Shown in pieces: positions 17,382 to 26,393 of a DNA stretch of 64,000 nt (its first letter is position 1; each line of letters opens with the position of its first letter). The position numbers and the translations under genes were made by a program. A model generated the notes under the pieces. It saw nothing but the letters and a program-made list of their open reading frames with translations, was not told the DNA's origin and did no database searches. Source of the DNA: Pseudomonas sp. RIT-PI-q. Lineage in GTDB: Bacteria > Pseudomonadota > Gammaproteobacteria > Pseudomonadales > Pseudomonadaceae. The stretch is taken from NCBI RefSeq assembly GCF_001297125.1, contig NZ_LHPC01000031.1:1-64000 (forward strand), in the 5' to 3' direction.

Positions 17382-18413
17382 TTAGCCCTGAAACGTTTCC
17401 CGATAGGCATACAACCCCGGTGTGCCGCCGGTCATCACGAACAGCACGTTGTCCCCGGCGCGGAAATGTCCTTGCCGGAGGTCGGCCAGCAGGCCGGCGA
17501 AGGCTTTGCCGGAGTACACCGGGTCGATCAACAGGCCTTCGGCGCGAGCCATCAGGTGTACGGCGTCCTGCATGGCTGGTGTCGGCAGACCGTAACCGTT
17601 GCCCAATTGGCTGCCGTCGATGCTGATCTCGTCGGCCTGCACGATGGCGTTGCTGCCCAGTAACGCCAAGGTGTCCTGGGTCAATGTCAGGGTTCTGGTC
17701 GCTGACGTGGCTTGATCGGATAAAACCGAGTACGACTTGACGATCGATGTGCCTCGGCCCAGTAACTGGAAGCCAGCCGCGAGCCCGGCGTGGGTGCCGG
17801 CGCTACCGTTGGGCACAATGACTTGTTTGAAGGTGAGACCGAGTGCCGTTTCCTGCTGCGCGATCTCTGCTGCACAGCGCGCGTAACCGAGACTGCCCAG
17901 TGGCGTTGAGCCGCCCGTAGGAAGCACCATCACCTTGCGCCCCGATTCCCGAAGTTGCGCAGCCCGTGTCTCGGCTTTGGCGAGAGAGTCGGAGCCCCCG
18001 GCGAGCACGCTGATGTCTGCGCCGAACAACTGGTCGAGCAGCACGTTGCCATTGAGCTCGTAATCCACTTCGGTTTTGGGTACTGAGCGGGTCAGGATTA
18101 ATTCGCAGGCGAGGCCCAGGCGCGCGCAGACAGCGGCGGTCAGGCGTGCATGATTGGACTGTAGGCCACCGATGGTAATGACCGTGTCGACCCCGGCCGC
18201 CAGCGCCGCACCGATATGGAATTCGAGCTTGCGCAGTTTGTTGCCGCCACCGCCAATCAGCATGTAATCGTCGCGCTTGAGAAACAGGCCGATGCCCTGC
18301 TTATCGAGGCCCAGCAGCCGTTCGAGGCGTTCGCCGCGTTGAATGGGTGTGGGGCCTTGCAGCAAGTCTGCGCGGGCAAAAGCGTTCAGTGCCGTGTCCA
18401 GTTGGGTTTGCAT
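17382..18413 (-). CDS. dcyD: D-cysteine desulfhydrase (PLP-dependent, ACC deaminase family)
   Basis: A 343-residue PLP enzyme that would split D-cysteine into pyruvate, ammonia and sulfide. The PLP Lys lies in GGGGNKLRKLEF, followed by the family's GGLQSNHARLTAA and PTGGSTPLGSLGYARC, and a C-terminal VMTGGTPGLYAY phosphate-binding region. The start at 18413 gives the usual family N-terminus; the frame extends to 18488 without a ribosome site. It is a single gene here; the cystine importer often found beside it is absent. ACC deaminase activity is the main alternative and cannot be fully excluded. Confidence 0.82.
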   Translation of the reverse strand: MQTQLDTALNAFARADLLQGPTPIQRGERLERLLGLDKQGIGLFLKRDDYMLIGGGGNKLRKLEFHIGAALAAGVDTVITIGGLQSNHARLTAAVCARLGLACELILTRSVPKTEVDYELNGNVLLDQLFGADISVLAGGSDSLAKAETRAAQLRESGRKVMVLPTGGSTPLGSLGYARCAAEIAQQETALGLTFKQVIVPNGSAGTHAGLAAGFQLLGRGTSIVKSYSVLSDQATSATRTLTLTQDTLALLGSNAIVQADEISIDGSQLGNGYGLPTPAMQDAVHLMARAEGLLIDPVYSGKAFAGLLADLRQGHFRAGDNVLFVMTGGTPGLYAYRETFQG

Positions 18414-18529
18414 CAGTGGCGCCTCGGGGTCTTTTATTAGGGTGACTTTAGGGAGAAAGGCACTTTGGATATAGGCATTGCCGGTCATTTCAGTTGTTAC
18501 TTGAGGTAATTAATACGATAGAGCTGGAA

Positions 18530-18621
18530 GATCAAAAGATCGCAGCCTTCGGCAGCTTCTACAGGTTTTGTGTGCGCCGAGCGCTTTGTAGGAGCTGCCG
18601 AAGGCGGCGATCTTTTGATCT
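18530..18621. repeat. REPIN of the AGATCAAAAGATCGC type
   Basis: Inverted arms GATCAAAAGATCGCAGCCTT and complement, containing TTCGGCAGC / GCTGCCGAA, surround a short spacer. A second copy of the same family is at 62475-62552. Confidence 0.88.
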
Positions 18622-18640
18622 ATAACGCGGTCGATCAGGC

Positions 18641-19762
18641 TTAAGACAGATCAGCGAACAACGGAATCCGCCCATTCAGCGAAGGCCGGTAGCGCCAGGT
18701 CAATCGATCCAGCGCAGGTTTCATCTGCATAATCTGCATCACCGTAGCGCTGGCGATGCTCATGGCCAACACCTGCCCCGGACATTGATGCCGCCCCGCG
18801 CCAAACGTGAAACTGCGACGCTGCGGACGATCGAGCAGGTAGGCATCGGGATGGTCATTAAGCTGCGAGTCGCGATTGGCCGAGGCCAGCAGCACCAGAA
18901 TCACATCGCCGGGGTTCAGGCTCACGCCGTCGATTTCGCAAGACGCGGCGACGAATCGCCGGGTGTTCTGCACCGATGGATCGAAGCGCTGGACCTCAGC
19001 CAACAGTTCATCGACACGAATCGGGCCGTTCGACAACGACGGGTTTCGTATCAGCGCTACCAACGCATTGCCGATCAGCCCGGCGGTGGCCTCATACGTC
19101 TGGGAGAACAGGCCGAGGAGGTTGGCGATCAACGCGTCGGGGTCGGTTGGTGTCGCCGCAAAGCGCTGGCGAATACCGCCGAGCAGGGCGCTTTGAGGGG
19201 CTGGGTCGTCCAGCAGCTCAATGAAATAACCACTCAACTGTTCCGCCGCCGCATGGGCAGCGTCCAGTTGTGCCTGATCGCTCAGCGGCGACAGGCACGC
19301 GACGAAATCTGCCGTCAGCTCGCTGATGACCCGACCCTGAGCCGGCGTGAACCCCAGCAACGCCGCCACCACGCACACCGGGCCACGGAACATCGCCTTG
19401 TACAGGCCGTCGGCGTCCGGGCTGAGCAACCGCGAGCGGACCAGCGCGTTGACTTCTTCGACATCAATCAACGCCAACCCCGGCTGAATCGCCGACCTCG
19501 GGCAACGCTGGCGCTCGCCTTCATTCATCCGCATCAATTGCCCGAAGACCTTACCGGCCATGCCGCCCGCAATCGCCTTGGGCACTGGCTCGTGGGCCGG
19601 TCGAACATGACAATCGGGATGCGCCAGCACGGCTGCCACGGCGCGGGCGCTAGTGGCCGCCCACAGTTTCAGCCCGTGGTGAAAAACCAGCCCGCCCTCG
19701 GCGCGCAATTGTGCGTAATAGGGATAAGGATCGGCATGAGTCGCAGCGATGATCGGGTCCAT
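18641..19762 (-). CDS. Cytochrome P450
   Basis: A 373-residue soluble bacterial P450. The haem-binding signature FTFGAGRHQCPGQVLA is near residue 325, with Cys as the axial ligand. The K-helix region (ELLAEVQRFDPSVQNTRRF) and I-helix region (LLGLFSQTYEATAGLIGNAL) are present, although the usual AGxxT of the I helix reads QTYEAT. The start at 19762 gives the usual short N-terminus (MDPIIAATHADPYPYY). It is divergent from an ArsR-type regulator, 82 bp between starts, suggesting inducible control. No ferredoxin or reductase gene is adjacent, and the substrate is unknown. Confidence 0.88.
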   Translation of the reverse strand: MDPIIAATHADPYPYYAQLRAEGGLVFHHGLKLWAATSARAVAAVLAHPDCHVRPAHEPVPKAIAGGMAGKVFGQLMRMNEGERQRCPRSAIQPGLALIDVEEVNALVRSRLLSPDADGLYKAMFRGPVCVVAALLGFTPAQGRVISELTADFVACLSPLSDQAQLDAAHAAAEQLSGYFIELLDDPAPQSALLGGIRQRFAATPTDPDALIANLLGLFSQTYEATAGLIGNALVALIRNPSLSNGPIRVDELLAEVQRFDPSVQNTRRFVAASCEIDGVSLNPGDVILVLLASANRDSQLNDHPDAYLLDRPQRRSFTFGAGRHQCPGQVLAMSIASATVMQIMQMKPALDRLTWRYRPSLNGRIPLFADLS

Positions 19763-19844
19763 GGGTCGCAGCCTTGTTCGTGGTGGGGAAAGTGTTGCTA
19801 CTATCTCCAGTCCAAAAGGGCCTTGATTCGTCCGGGAGCGAAGT

Positions 19845-20600
19845 ATGAACGCAGAACAGCACGACATTGGCGTCTCTCAAGTCGCGGCGGCCATTGCGGA
19901 ACCGGCCCGGACCAAAATCCTCTGTTCGCTGATGGACGGCCACGCCCGCACCAGCACCGAGCTGGCGGCGATTGCCGAGGTCAGCGCGTCCACCGCCAGC
20001 GCACACCTAAGCAAACTCAAGGAGTCGGCATTGGTGCGTTTACACGTCCAGGGCCGCCATCGCTATTACAGCCTCGCGGACAAACGGGTGGCCCAGGCAT
20101 TGGAAGCGCTGATGGTCGTCGGCCAGAACGCCGCACCGATCTTCAACCCGCGCACCCCGGATCGTCTGCAATTCGCCCGCACGTGCTACGACCATATGGC
20201 CGGCACCTTGGCGGTGTTGCTGCATGACCGGATGCTGGAAAAAGGCTGGCTGCTGGAAACCGATGAACAGGTTTATCAGCTGAGCGACAGCGGCGAAGCG
20301 TTGTTTGAAGGGTTGGGGATCGAGGTCAAAGACCTGAATACGTTGCGCCGCCGCTTTGCCTGCCCGTGCCTGGACTGGAGCATGCGCCGCCCGCATCTGG
20401 GCGGCTCGTTGGGGGCGGCGTTGCTGCAAACGGCGATCAAGCGCAAATGGCTGACTCAGGATCTGGACAGTCGCGCGTTGACGTTGACGGCAACAGGCCG
20501 AAAGGAACTCAGTAGCCGGTTCGCCGTTGAACTGCCGGTTCAACTCACGACCGCCAAACCCACGTCCACTGGTGCCCGGATCACCAGTCCCGCACCTTAA
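19845..20600 (+). CDS. ArsR-family winged-helix regulator with C-terminal effector region
   Basis: A 251-residue regulator. Residues about 10-85 form an ArsR-type winged helix (IAEPARTKILCSLMDGHA, STASAHLSKLKESALV, GRHRYYSLAD). The remaining 160 residues are longer than in metal-sensing ArsR proteins and carry CPCLDWSMRRPHLGGSLGAA, seen in the larger group of ArsR-like repressors beside catabolic genes. A GGGAG site precedes the start. It is divergent from the P450 gene, its likely target, and overlaps the convergent LysE gene by 4 bp at the 3' end. Confidence 0.84.
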   Translation: MNAEQHDIGVSQVAAAIAEPARTKILCSLMDGHARTSTELAAIAEVSASTASAHLSKLKESALVRLHVQGRHRYYSLADKRVAQALEALMVVGQNAAPIFNPRTPDRLQFARTCYDHMAGTLAVLLHDRMLEKGWLLETDEQVYQLSDSGEALFEGLGIEVKDLNTLRRRFACPCLDWSMRRPHLGGSLGAALLQTAIKRKWLTQDLDSRALTLTATGRKELSSRFAVELPVQLTTAKPTSTGARITSPAP

Positions 20601-21205
20601 CGACTGGCCGAGGCCATCAGCACGCCAAAACCGGCGAAGGTCACGCCCGAGACTTTCGCCGCCACCCAGGAACCCTTCGGGCTCGACAACCAGCCTTTGG
20701 CCGCATTGGCGAGCAACGCGTAGCTGCCATGCACCAGCACCACGAGTACGGCGTAGGAGGCGACCAGCTTGAAAAACTGGCCGTAGAAGTGTGCCGAGGT
20801 GTCGATGAATTGCGGGAACACCGCCAGGAAGAAGAACACTGCCTTGGGGTTCAAAAACTGGATCGAAGCGGCTTCAAGGAAGCGATAGCCTGGGCTTGAG
20901 GGGCGTGTTTCAAGCAGCTTACTGAAACGATCCGAGCGCCAGCTTTTGAAGCCCAGGTACAACAAATAGGCGGCCCCTGCGTATTTCAACGCGGTAAAGG
21001 CGTTGGCCGAAGTGCTGAGGATCAGGCCAACACTGGTGGCGCTGATGGCGGCGACGATAAATGCCCCCGACGCGATCCCCAGAATGCCCGGCACCGCCCC
21101 GGTCCAGCCGTGGCGCGCCGCGTTGGACAGGGTCAGGAGCACGCCAGGCCCCGGGCTCAAAATGGTCAGGGTGGCAAACAGTAGAAAGAGTCCATAGTTG
21201 TTCAT
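20597..21205 (-). CDS. LysE/RhtB-family amino acid exporter
   Basis: A 202-residue inner-membrane protein with about six hydrophobic segments and the LysE family start (FATLTILSPGPGVLLTLSNA) and FLNPKAVFFFLAVFPQFI. It probably exports an amino acid or derivative. It is divergent from a LysR regulator with 105 bp between starts, the usual argP/lysE-like arrangement. The start at 21205 has a GGAGC site; the longer frame is charged and unlikely. The substrate is not inferable. Confidence 0.88.
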   Translation of the reverse strand: MNNYGLFLLFATLTILSPGPGVLLTLSNAARHGWTGAVPGILGIASGAFIVAAISATSVGLILSTSANAFTALKYAGAAYLLYLGFKSWRSDRFSKLLETRPSSPGYRFLEAASIQFLNPKAVFFFLAVFPQFIDTSAHFYGQFFKLVASYAVLVVLVHGSYALLANAAKGWLSSPKGSWVAAKVSGVTFAGFGVLMASASR

Positions 21206-21310
21206 GTCTTGCTCCGTCAGGTGGCGCTGGCTGCGTGCGGGCAGATTGGCGTGGCGAGGAGGGCGTGACAAACGCTTTAATTGCGGCGCATATGTGACTA
21301 AATTAGACGC

Positions 21311-22192
21311 ATGACTAATTCACTACCGCCGCTTAATGCTGTTCGCGCCTTTGCCGTTGCTGCCCGTCATCAGAGCTTCAGCCTGGCGGCCGAAGAGCTG
21401 CATGTCAGCCACAGTGCCGTCAGCCGGCACATCAAATTGCTTGAGGAACACCTCGGCGTGCTGCTGTTCGAACGGCGTATCCGGCAATCGCTGCTGACAC
21501 CGGCCGGCCAGCGCTTTTATGAGCAGGTCAGCGCCGGCCTGGCGCAGATCGCCGACGCCGCTGCAGCGCTGAAGCAGCATGCCTCGTTGCCGACCGTGAA
21601 GATCAATGTCCGACCGTCGTTTGCCATGCTTTGGCTGGCGCCGAGGCTGGCGGACTTCATTGCGCAGCACCCGGAGATCAAACCGCAGGTCATCACCCAA
21701 ACCCAGGCCCCCGATCATGCACGCGACGGCTTCGACGTCGTCATTCGTCGGGGTCGTGACGACTGGGCACCGGCGATTGAGGCGCGGGCGCTGTTCGAAG
21801 ACGAACTGTTGCTGGTCGCGGCGCCCTTGCTGATCGAACGATTGCCGCTTGAAGACCTCACGGCCCTGAGCCGGCACACGTTGCTGACCGCCAAGGCGCG
21901 TCGCGAAGACTGGCACAACTGGGCCCTGCACTTTGGCCAAAGCCAGTCAGCCACCCAGGTCACCCGGCAGTTCGAGCACATGCATCGGGTGCTTGAGGCG
22001 GCCGTGGAGGGGCAGGGCATTGCCTTGTGCCCGACCTCGTTGCTGGGCACCCACCTGTCGAGCGGACGCCTGATCTGCCCGTTGCCCGAGTTGCGTATGC
22101 CGTTGCCGCGTTATTACTACGGGGTTGCGCCGGATGTGACGGAGGCCACGCGGGTGTTTGTGCAGTGGTTGTTTACCCGGACGGACCTGTAG
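21311..22192 (+). CDS. LysR-family transcriptional regulator (GcvA-like)
   Basis: A 293-residue regulator with the GcvA-type N-terminus (LPPLNAVRAFAVAARHQSFS, HVSHSAVSRHIKLLEEHLGV) and a binding domain from about residue 90. It probably controls the divergent LysE-type exporter. The stop codon lies at the left edge of a REPIN, and a bidirectional terminator follows about 135 bp downstream. Confidence 0.87.
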   Translation: MTNSLPPLNAVRAFAVAARHQSFSLAAEELHVSHSAVSRHIKLLEEHLGVLLFERRIRQSLLTPAGQRFYEQVSAGLAQIADAAAALKQHASLPTVKINVRPSFAMLWLAPRLADFIAQHPEIKPQVITQTQAPDHARDGFDVVIRRGRDDWAPAIEARALFEDELLLVAAPLLIERLPLEDLTALSRHTLLTAKARREDWHNWALHFGQSQSATQVTRQFEHMHRVLEAAVEGQGIALCPTSLLGTHLSSGRLICPLPELRMPLPRYYYGVAPDVTEATRVFVQWLFTRTDL

Positions 22193-22289
22193 GAGCTGGC
22201 TTGCCAGCGAAGGACTCAGGCGCGCAACGTTTATCCTGTTGCAACGCGTCATCGTTAACGTCCTTCGCTGGCAAGCCAGCTCCTACAGG
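22186..22289. repeat. REPIN containing AAACGCGTCATCGTTAACG-type spacer
   Basis: Inverted GGAGCTGGCTTGCCAGC arms enclose AACGCGTCATCGTTAACG, the same spacer block as at 1-310, 44449-44549 and 44590-44690. Confidence 0.9.
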
Positions 22290-22325
22290 GGAATGCTTGA
22301 GTTTGCCAATTTTGCGTGACCTAAC

Positions 22326-22366
22326 AAAAAGCCCACCCGACGCGTTCGCGAGGGGTGGGCTTTTTT
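22326..22366. terminator. Bidirectional rho-independent terminator
   Basis: AAAAAGCCCACCC pairs with GGGTGGGCTTTTTT around a short loop. A-run and T-run on opposite sides let it end both the LysR transcript (plus) and the aminotransferase transcript (minus). Confidence 0.9.
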
Positions 22367-22384
22367 AGTGCCTGGAGCGCTGGA

Positions 22385-23404
22385 TCAAACCTTGACGATC
22401 CAGCCCGCTGGCGCTTCGATTTCGCCAGTCTGTACACCGGTCAGCTCTTTGTAGAGCTTCTGGGTGATCGGGCCGACGTCAGTTTCGCTGTGGAACACAT
22501 GCAGGTGATCGTTGTAGCTGATGCCGCCGATCGGGGTGATCACGGCAGCCGTACCGCACGCGCCGGCTTCCTTGAAGTCGGACAGCTTGTCGATGAACAC
22601 GTCACCTTCGACCACTTCCAGACCCAGGCGCGATTTGGCCAGCTCGATCAGCGACAGACGGGTGATGCCCGGCAGCACCGACGGCGAGTTCGGGGTGACG
22701 AACTTGTTGTCGTGGGTGATCCCGAAGAAGTTGGCCGAACCGACTTCCTCGATTTTGGTGTGGGTCATCGGGTCCAGGTAAATGCAGTCGGCGAAGTGCG
22801 CTTTCTTGGCCTGGGAACCTGGCATCAGGCTGGCGGCGTAGTTGCCACCGACCTTCGCCGCACCGGTGCCTTGTGGGGCCGCGCGGTCGTAGCTGGAGAT
22901 CAGGAAGTTGTGCGGGGTCAGGCCGCCCTTGAAGTAGGCGCCGACCGGGATGCAGAAGATTGAGAAGATGAACTCGGGCGCAGTACGCACGCCGATGTTG
23001 TCACCCACGCCGATCACGAACGGACGCAGGTACAGCGCGCCGCCGGTGCCGTAAGGCGGGATGAAACGCTCGTTGGCGCGAACCACTTCCTTGCACGCTT
23101 CGATGAACTGCTCGGTGGACACCTGTGGCATCAACAGGCGGGCGCAGCTGCGTTGCATGCGTGCGGCGTTCTGATCCGGACGGAACAGGTTGATCGAACC
23201 GTCCTTGCAACGATAGGCCTTCAGGCCTTCGAAGCACTGCTGGCCATAGTGAAGGGCAGTCGAGCCTTCGCTGATGTGCAGCACATTGTCTTCGGTCAGG
23301 GTGCCCTTGTCCCACTCGCCATTACGCCAGTGCGACAGATAGCGCTTGTCTGTCTTGATGTAGTCAAAACCCAACTTGTCCCAATTGATGCTTTCGTTAC
23401 CCAT
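22385..23404 (-). CDS. ilvE: Branched-chain amino acid aminotransferase (class IV PLP)
   Basis: A 339-residue class IV aminotransferase that interconverts leucine, isoleucine and valine with their 2-oxo acids. Visible family blocks are EGLKAYRCKDGSINLFRPDQ, YLRPFVIGVGDNIGV, KVGGNYAASLMPG with the PLP-binding region, EVGSANFFGI and GACGTAAVITPIGGI. The start at 23404 follows AGAGGG; the frame runs further upstream without support. It lies downstream of the bkd operon on the same strand, so it probably supplies the 2-oxo acids that branched-chain dehydrogenase consumes, although a long hairpin separates them. Confidence 0.92.
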   Translation of the reverse strand: MGNESINWDKLGFDYIKTDKRYLSHWRNGEWDKGTLTEDNVLHISEGSTALHYGQQCFEGLKAYRCKDGSINLFRPDQNAARMQRSCARLLMPQVSTEQFIEACKEVVRANERFIPPYGTGGALYLRPFVIGVGDNIGVRTAPEFIFSIFCIPVGAYFKGGLTPHNFLISSYDRAAPQGTGAAKVGGNYAASLMPGSQAKKAHFADCIYLDPMTHTKIEEVGSANFFGITHDNKFVTPNSPSVLPGITRLSLIELAKSRLGLEVVEGDVFIDKLSDFKEAGACGTAAVITPIGGISYNDHLHVFHSETDVGPITQKLYKELTGVQTGEIEAPAGWIVKV

Positions 23405-23546
23405 GACACCCTCTATCACTGAACAACCGTCGAAACGGTTCAAGGCTTCTGACGTTTTTTTGGATGGGGACAACAATACTTCATTCCGGGGTGGTTTCGC
23501 AGCCCGCAATTCGATCTCTGCGACCATCGATACACCCGATGGATCC

Positions 23547-23698
23547 CCTGTAGCAGCTGTCGAGCACCGCGAGGCAGCGTTCGGCGACGAAGTCGTCGTA
23601 ATCCGGCCGACGCGGTTTACCTGAAAGAACGCGATGGCCGGTTTTGCGACGACTTCGTCGTCGAACGCTGCCTCGCGGTACTCGTCAGCTGCTACAGG
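23547..23698. repeat. Long inverted repeat between lpdV and ilvE
   Basis: Arms of about 50 bases (23547-23597 and 23647-23698), beginning CTGTAGCAGCTG and containing GCGAGGCAGCGTTC, pair almost completely around a 50-base loop. It has REPIN-like architecture but a different core (CGACGAAGTCGTCG), so it belongs to a separate repeat family. It fills most of the 311-base gap; nothing else is seen there. Confidence 0.85.
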
Positions 23699-23715
23699 GG
23701 GTTTGCGTGTGACCT

Positions 23716-25098
23716 TTACAGGTGCAGCGCGTGGCCTAACGCACGCAACGCCGCTTCCTGGACGGCTTCGCCCAAGGTCGGATGCGCATGGATGGTGCCG
23801 GCGATGTCTTCCAGCCTTGCGCCCATTTCCAGGCTCTGGCCGAACGCCGTCGACAACTCCGAAACACCCACACCAACGGCCTGCCAGCCAACAATCAGAT
23901 GATTGTCACGGCGCGCCACGACGCGCACGAAGCCGCTTTTCGATTCCAGGGTCATCGCCCGACCATTCGCCGCAAACGGGAAACTCGACACGATGCAGTC
24001 CAGACCCGCAGCCTTGGCCTCGTCCGGGGTCTTGCCGACCACCACCAGTTCCGGGTCGGTAAAGCACACGGCGGCAATCGCGGTCGGGTTGAACTCGCGG
24101 GATTTACCGCTGATCAGTTCCGCCACCATTTCACCCTGAGCCATGGCCCGGTGCGCGAGCATCGGTTCGCCGCTGAGGTCGCCGATGGCATAGACGTTGC
24201 GCATGCTGGTCTGGCAGCGGTTGTCGATCTTGATCGCCGAACCGTTCATGTCCAGGTTCAGCGCTTCGAGGTTCCAGCCCTGGGTGTTGGGTTTGCGCCC
24301 GACCGCCACCAGTACCTGATCGGTTTCCAGGTTCAACGTGTCGCCATTCGGGTCACGAACTTGCAGTGTATTTGCTTTTGAATCAAAGGCTTCCACGCTG
24401 TGTTTCAAGTAAAGCTTCATGCCGAGCTTTTTCAATTCGTCATGAACTGGCTGGGTCAGTTCAGCGTCGTAGGCTGGCAGGATGCGCTCCTGTGCCTCGA
24501 CCACGCTGACCTCGGCGCCGAGCTTGCGATAGGCAATGCCCAGCTCCAGACCGATGTAACCGCCACCGACCACGACCAGCCGTTTCGGCACGGAGGTCGG
24601 CGCCAGGGCCTCGGTGGAAGAGATGATCGGCCCGCCAATTGGCAGCATCGGCAGGGTCACGCTTTTCGAACCGGTGGCCAGCACTAGGTGCTCGCACTGA
24701 ATGCGCGTGTCGCCGACTTCTACGGTTTTACCATCAATAACCTTCGCAAAACCTTGAATAACCTGGATTTTATTCTTTTTCAGCAGCGCCGAAACGCCCG
24801 TGGTCAGGCGATCAACGATACCGTCCTTCCACTCGACGCTCTTGCTGATATCGAGCGTCGGAGCTGACACGCTGATGCCCAGCGCCGAATGCTGGCTGTG
24901 GTGCTGCGTCTGGTGGAACTGTTCCGCGACGTGGATCAACGCTTTCGACGGAATGCAGCCGATGTTCAGGCAGGTGCCGCCCAACGATTCGCCTTCCACC
25001 AGAATCGTCGAGATGCCCAGCTGACCGGCACGAATCGCCGTCACATAACCGCCAGGGCCGCCGCCGATGATCAACAGTGTGGTGTTCAAAGTCTGCAT
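23716..25098 (-). CDS. lpdV: Dihydrolipoyl dehydrogenase, E3 of the branched-chain 2-oxo acid complex
   Basis: A 460-residue flavoprotein that reoxidises dihydrolipoamide on BkdB with NAD+. It has the FAD motif IIGGGPGGYVTAIRAGQLG at residues 8-26, the redox disulfide GGTCLNIGCIPSKA, the NAD motif VVGGGYIGLELGIAYRKLGA and the C-terminal HAHPTLGEAVQEAALRALG with the active-site His. It is the last gene of the bkd operon, 11 bp after bkdB. Confidence 0.95.
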   Translation of the reverse strand: MQTLNTTLLIIGGGPGGYVTAIRAGQLGISTILVEGESLGGTCLNIGCIPSKALIHVAEQFHQTQHHSQHSALGISVSAPTLDISKSVEWKDGIVDRLTTGVSALLKKNKIQVIQGFAKVIDGKTVEVGDTRIQCEHLVLATGSKSVTLPMLPIGGPIISSTEALAPTSVPKRLVVVGGGYIGLELGIAYRKLGAEVSVVEAQERILPAYDAELTQPVHDELKKLGMKLYLKHSVEAFDSKANTLQVRDPNGDTLNLETDQVLVAVGRKPNTQGWNLEALNLDMNGSAIKIDNRCQTSMRNVYAIGDLSGEPMLAHRAMAQGEMVAELISGKSREFNPTAIAAVCFTDPELVVVGKTPDEAKAAGLDCIVSSFPFAANGRAMTLESKSGFVRVVARRDNHLIVGWQAVGVGVSELSTAFGQSLEMGARLEDIAGTIHAHPTLGEAVQEAALRALGHALHL

Positions 25099-25109
25099 GC
25101 CTGCTCCAG

Positions 25110-26393
25110 TTAAAAAGAGTCCACGAATAGGGTAGCGGGTTGTTCGAGCAAGCCACGAATGGCCTGGATGAATTGCGCCGCGTCCATGCCATCGACCACG
25201 CGGTGATCGAAGGAGCTGGAGAGGTTCATCATCTTGCGAATCACGATCTGGCCTTTGACCACCATCGGGCGTTCGACGATTTTGTTGACGCCGACGATCG
25301 CCACTTCCGGCAGGTTCAGCACTGGTGTGCTGACGATCCCGCCCAAGGCGCCGAGGCTGGTCAACGTAATGGTCGAGCCGGACAGCTCATCGCGGCTGGC
25401 CTTGCCAGTGCGTGCAGCAGTGGCCAACCGGGAGATTTCCGTGGCGCTGTCCCACAGGCTGCGGGCTTCGGCATGACGCACCACCGGCACCATCAAACCG
25501 ATATCGGCTTGAGTGGCGATACCCACGTGCACGGCGCCGAGGCGGGTGATGACCTGGGCTTCGTCGTCGTAACGGGCGTTGATCTGCGGGAAGTCGCGCA
25601 GGGCGACGACTAGCGCACGGACCAGAAACGGCAGCAACGTCAGCTTGCCACGGGTCGCGCCGTGTTTTTCGTTCAGGTGTGCGCGCAGCTCTTCCACGGC
25701 AGTGACGTCAATTTCTTCGACATAACTGAAGTGAGCGGCGCGTTGCGTGGCGTCCTGCATGCGCTGGGCGATCTTGCGGCGCATGCCGATCACCGGGATT
25801 TGTTCTTCGTCGTTACGCTGGGCGTAAGCGGCGGTGGCGGTCGATTGCGGCTGTTGACCCTGAGCCAGATAGGCGTCGAGGTCTTCATGCAAAACGCGAC
25901 CGGCAGGGCCGGTGCCACGCACCAGACGCAACTGGATGCCGAGATCGAGCGCATGTTTGCGCACGGCCGGGGAGGCCAGCGGACGCTCATCAGCTTCGCG
26001 AGCCACCATCGGACCTTGGCAGACGGCCGCTCGTGGCGCTGCAGCAGCCATCGGTTTGCTTTCAGCAACAGCGGCCACTTTTGGTGCCGCCACTGGTGCT
26101 TCTTTCACGGCAGCGGCCGCCGGCTGAGCCGACTCTTTAACGTTGCCCGCGCCTTCGACTTCAATGCTGATCAGGATGCTACCGACCGCCATGACTTCGC
26201 CGGGCACACCGCCCAGCGCAATCACCTTGCCGTGGACCGGTGAAGGGATGTCGACCATCGCCTTGTCGGTCATCACATCGGCCAGCACCTGATCTTCGAC
26301 GACCATGTCGCCGACCTTGACGTGCCACACCGACAATTCAACTTCTGCAATGCCTTCGCCAATGTCCGGCATTTTAATAACGTGCGTGCCCAT
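25110..26393 (-). CDS. bkdB: Lipoamide acyltransferase, E2 of the branched-chain 2-oxo acid complex
   Basis: A 427-residue E2 subunit that transfers branched acyl groups to CoA. The lipoyl domain is at residues 1-80, with the modified Lys in DVMTDKAMVDI. An Ala/Pro-rich linker, a peripheral-subunit-binding domain at about 135-170 (ASPAVRKHALDLGIQLRLV) and the catalytic domain follow. Near the C-terminus is SSSFDHRVVDGMDAAQFIQ, containing the active-site His and Asp. It abuts bkdA2 with no gap. Confidence 0.95.
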   Translation of the reverse strand: MGTHVIKMPDIGEGIAEVELSVWHVKVGDMVVEDQVLADVMTDKAMVDIPSPVHGKVIALGGVPGEVMAVGSILISIEVEGAGNVKESAQPAAAAVKEAPVAAPKVAAVAESKPMAAAAPRAAVCQGPMVAREADERPLASPAVRKHALDLGIQLRLVRGTGPAGRVLHEDLDAYLAQGQQPQSTATAAYAQRNDEEQIPVIGMRRKIAQRMQDATQRAAHFSYVEEIDVTAVEELRAHLNEKHGATRGKLTLLPFLVRALVVALRDFPQINARYDDEAQVITRLGAVHVGIATQADIGLMVPVVRHAEARSLWDSATEISRLATAARTGKASRDELSGSTITLTSLGALGGIVSTPVLNLPEVAIVGVNKIVERPMVVKGQIVIRKMMNLSSSFDHRVVDGMDAAQFIQAIRGLLEQPATLFVDSF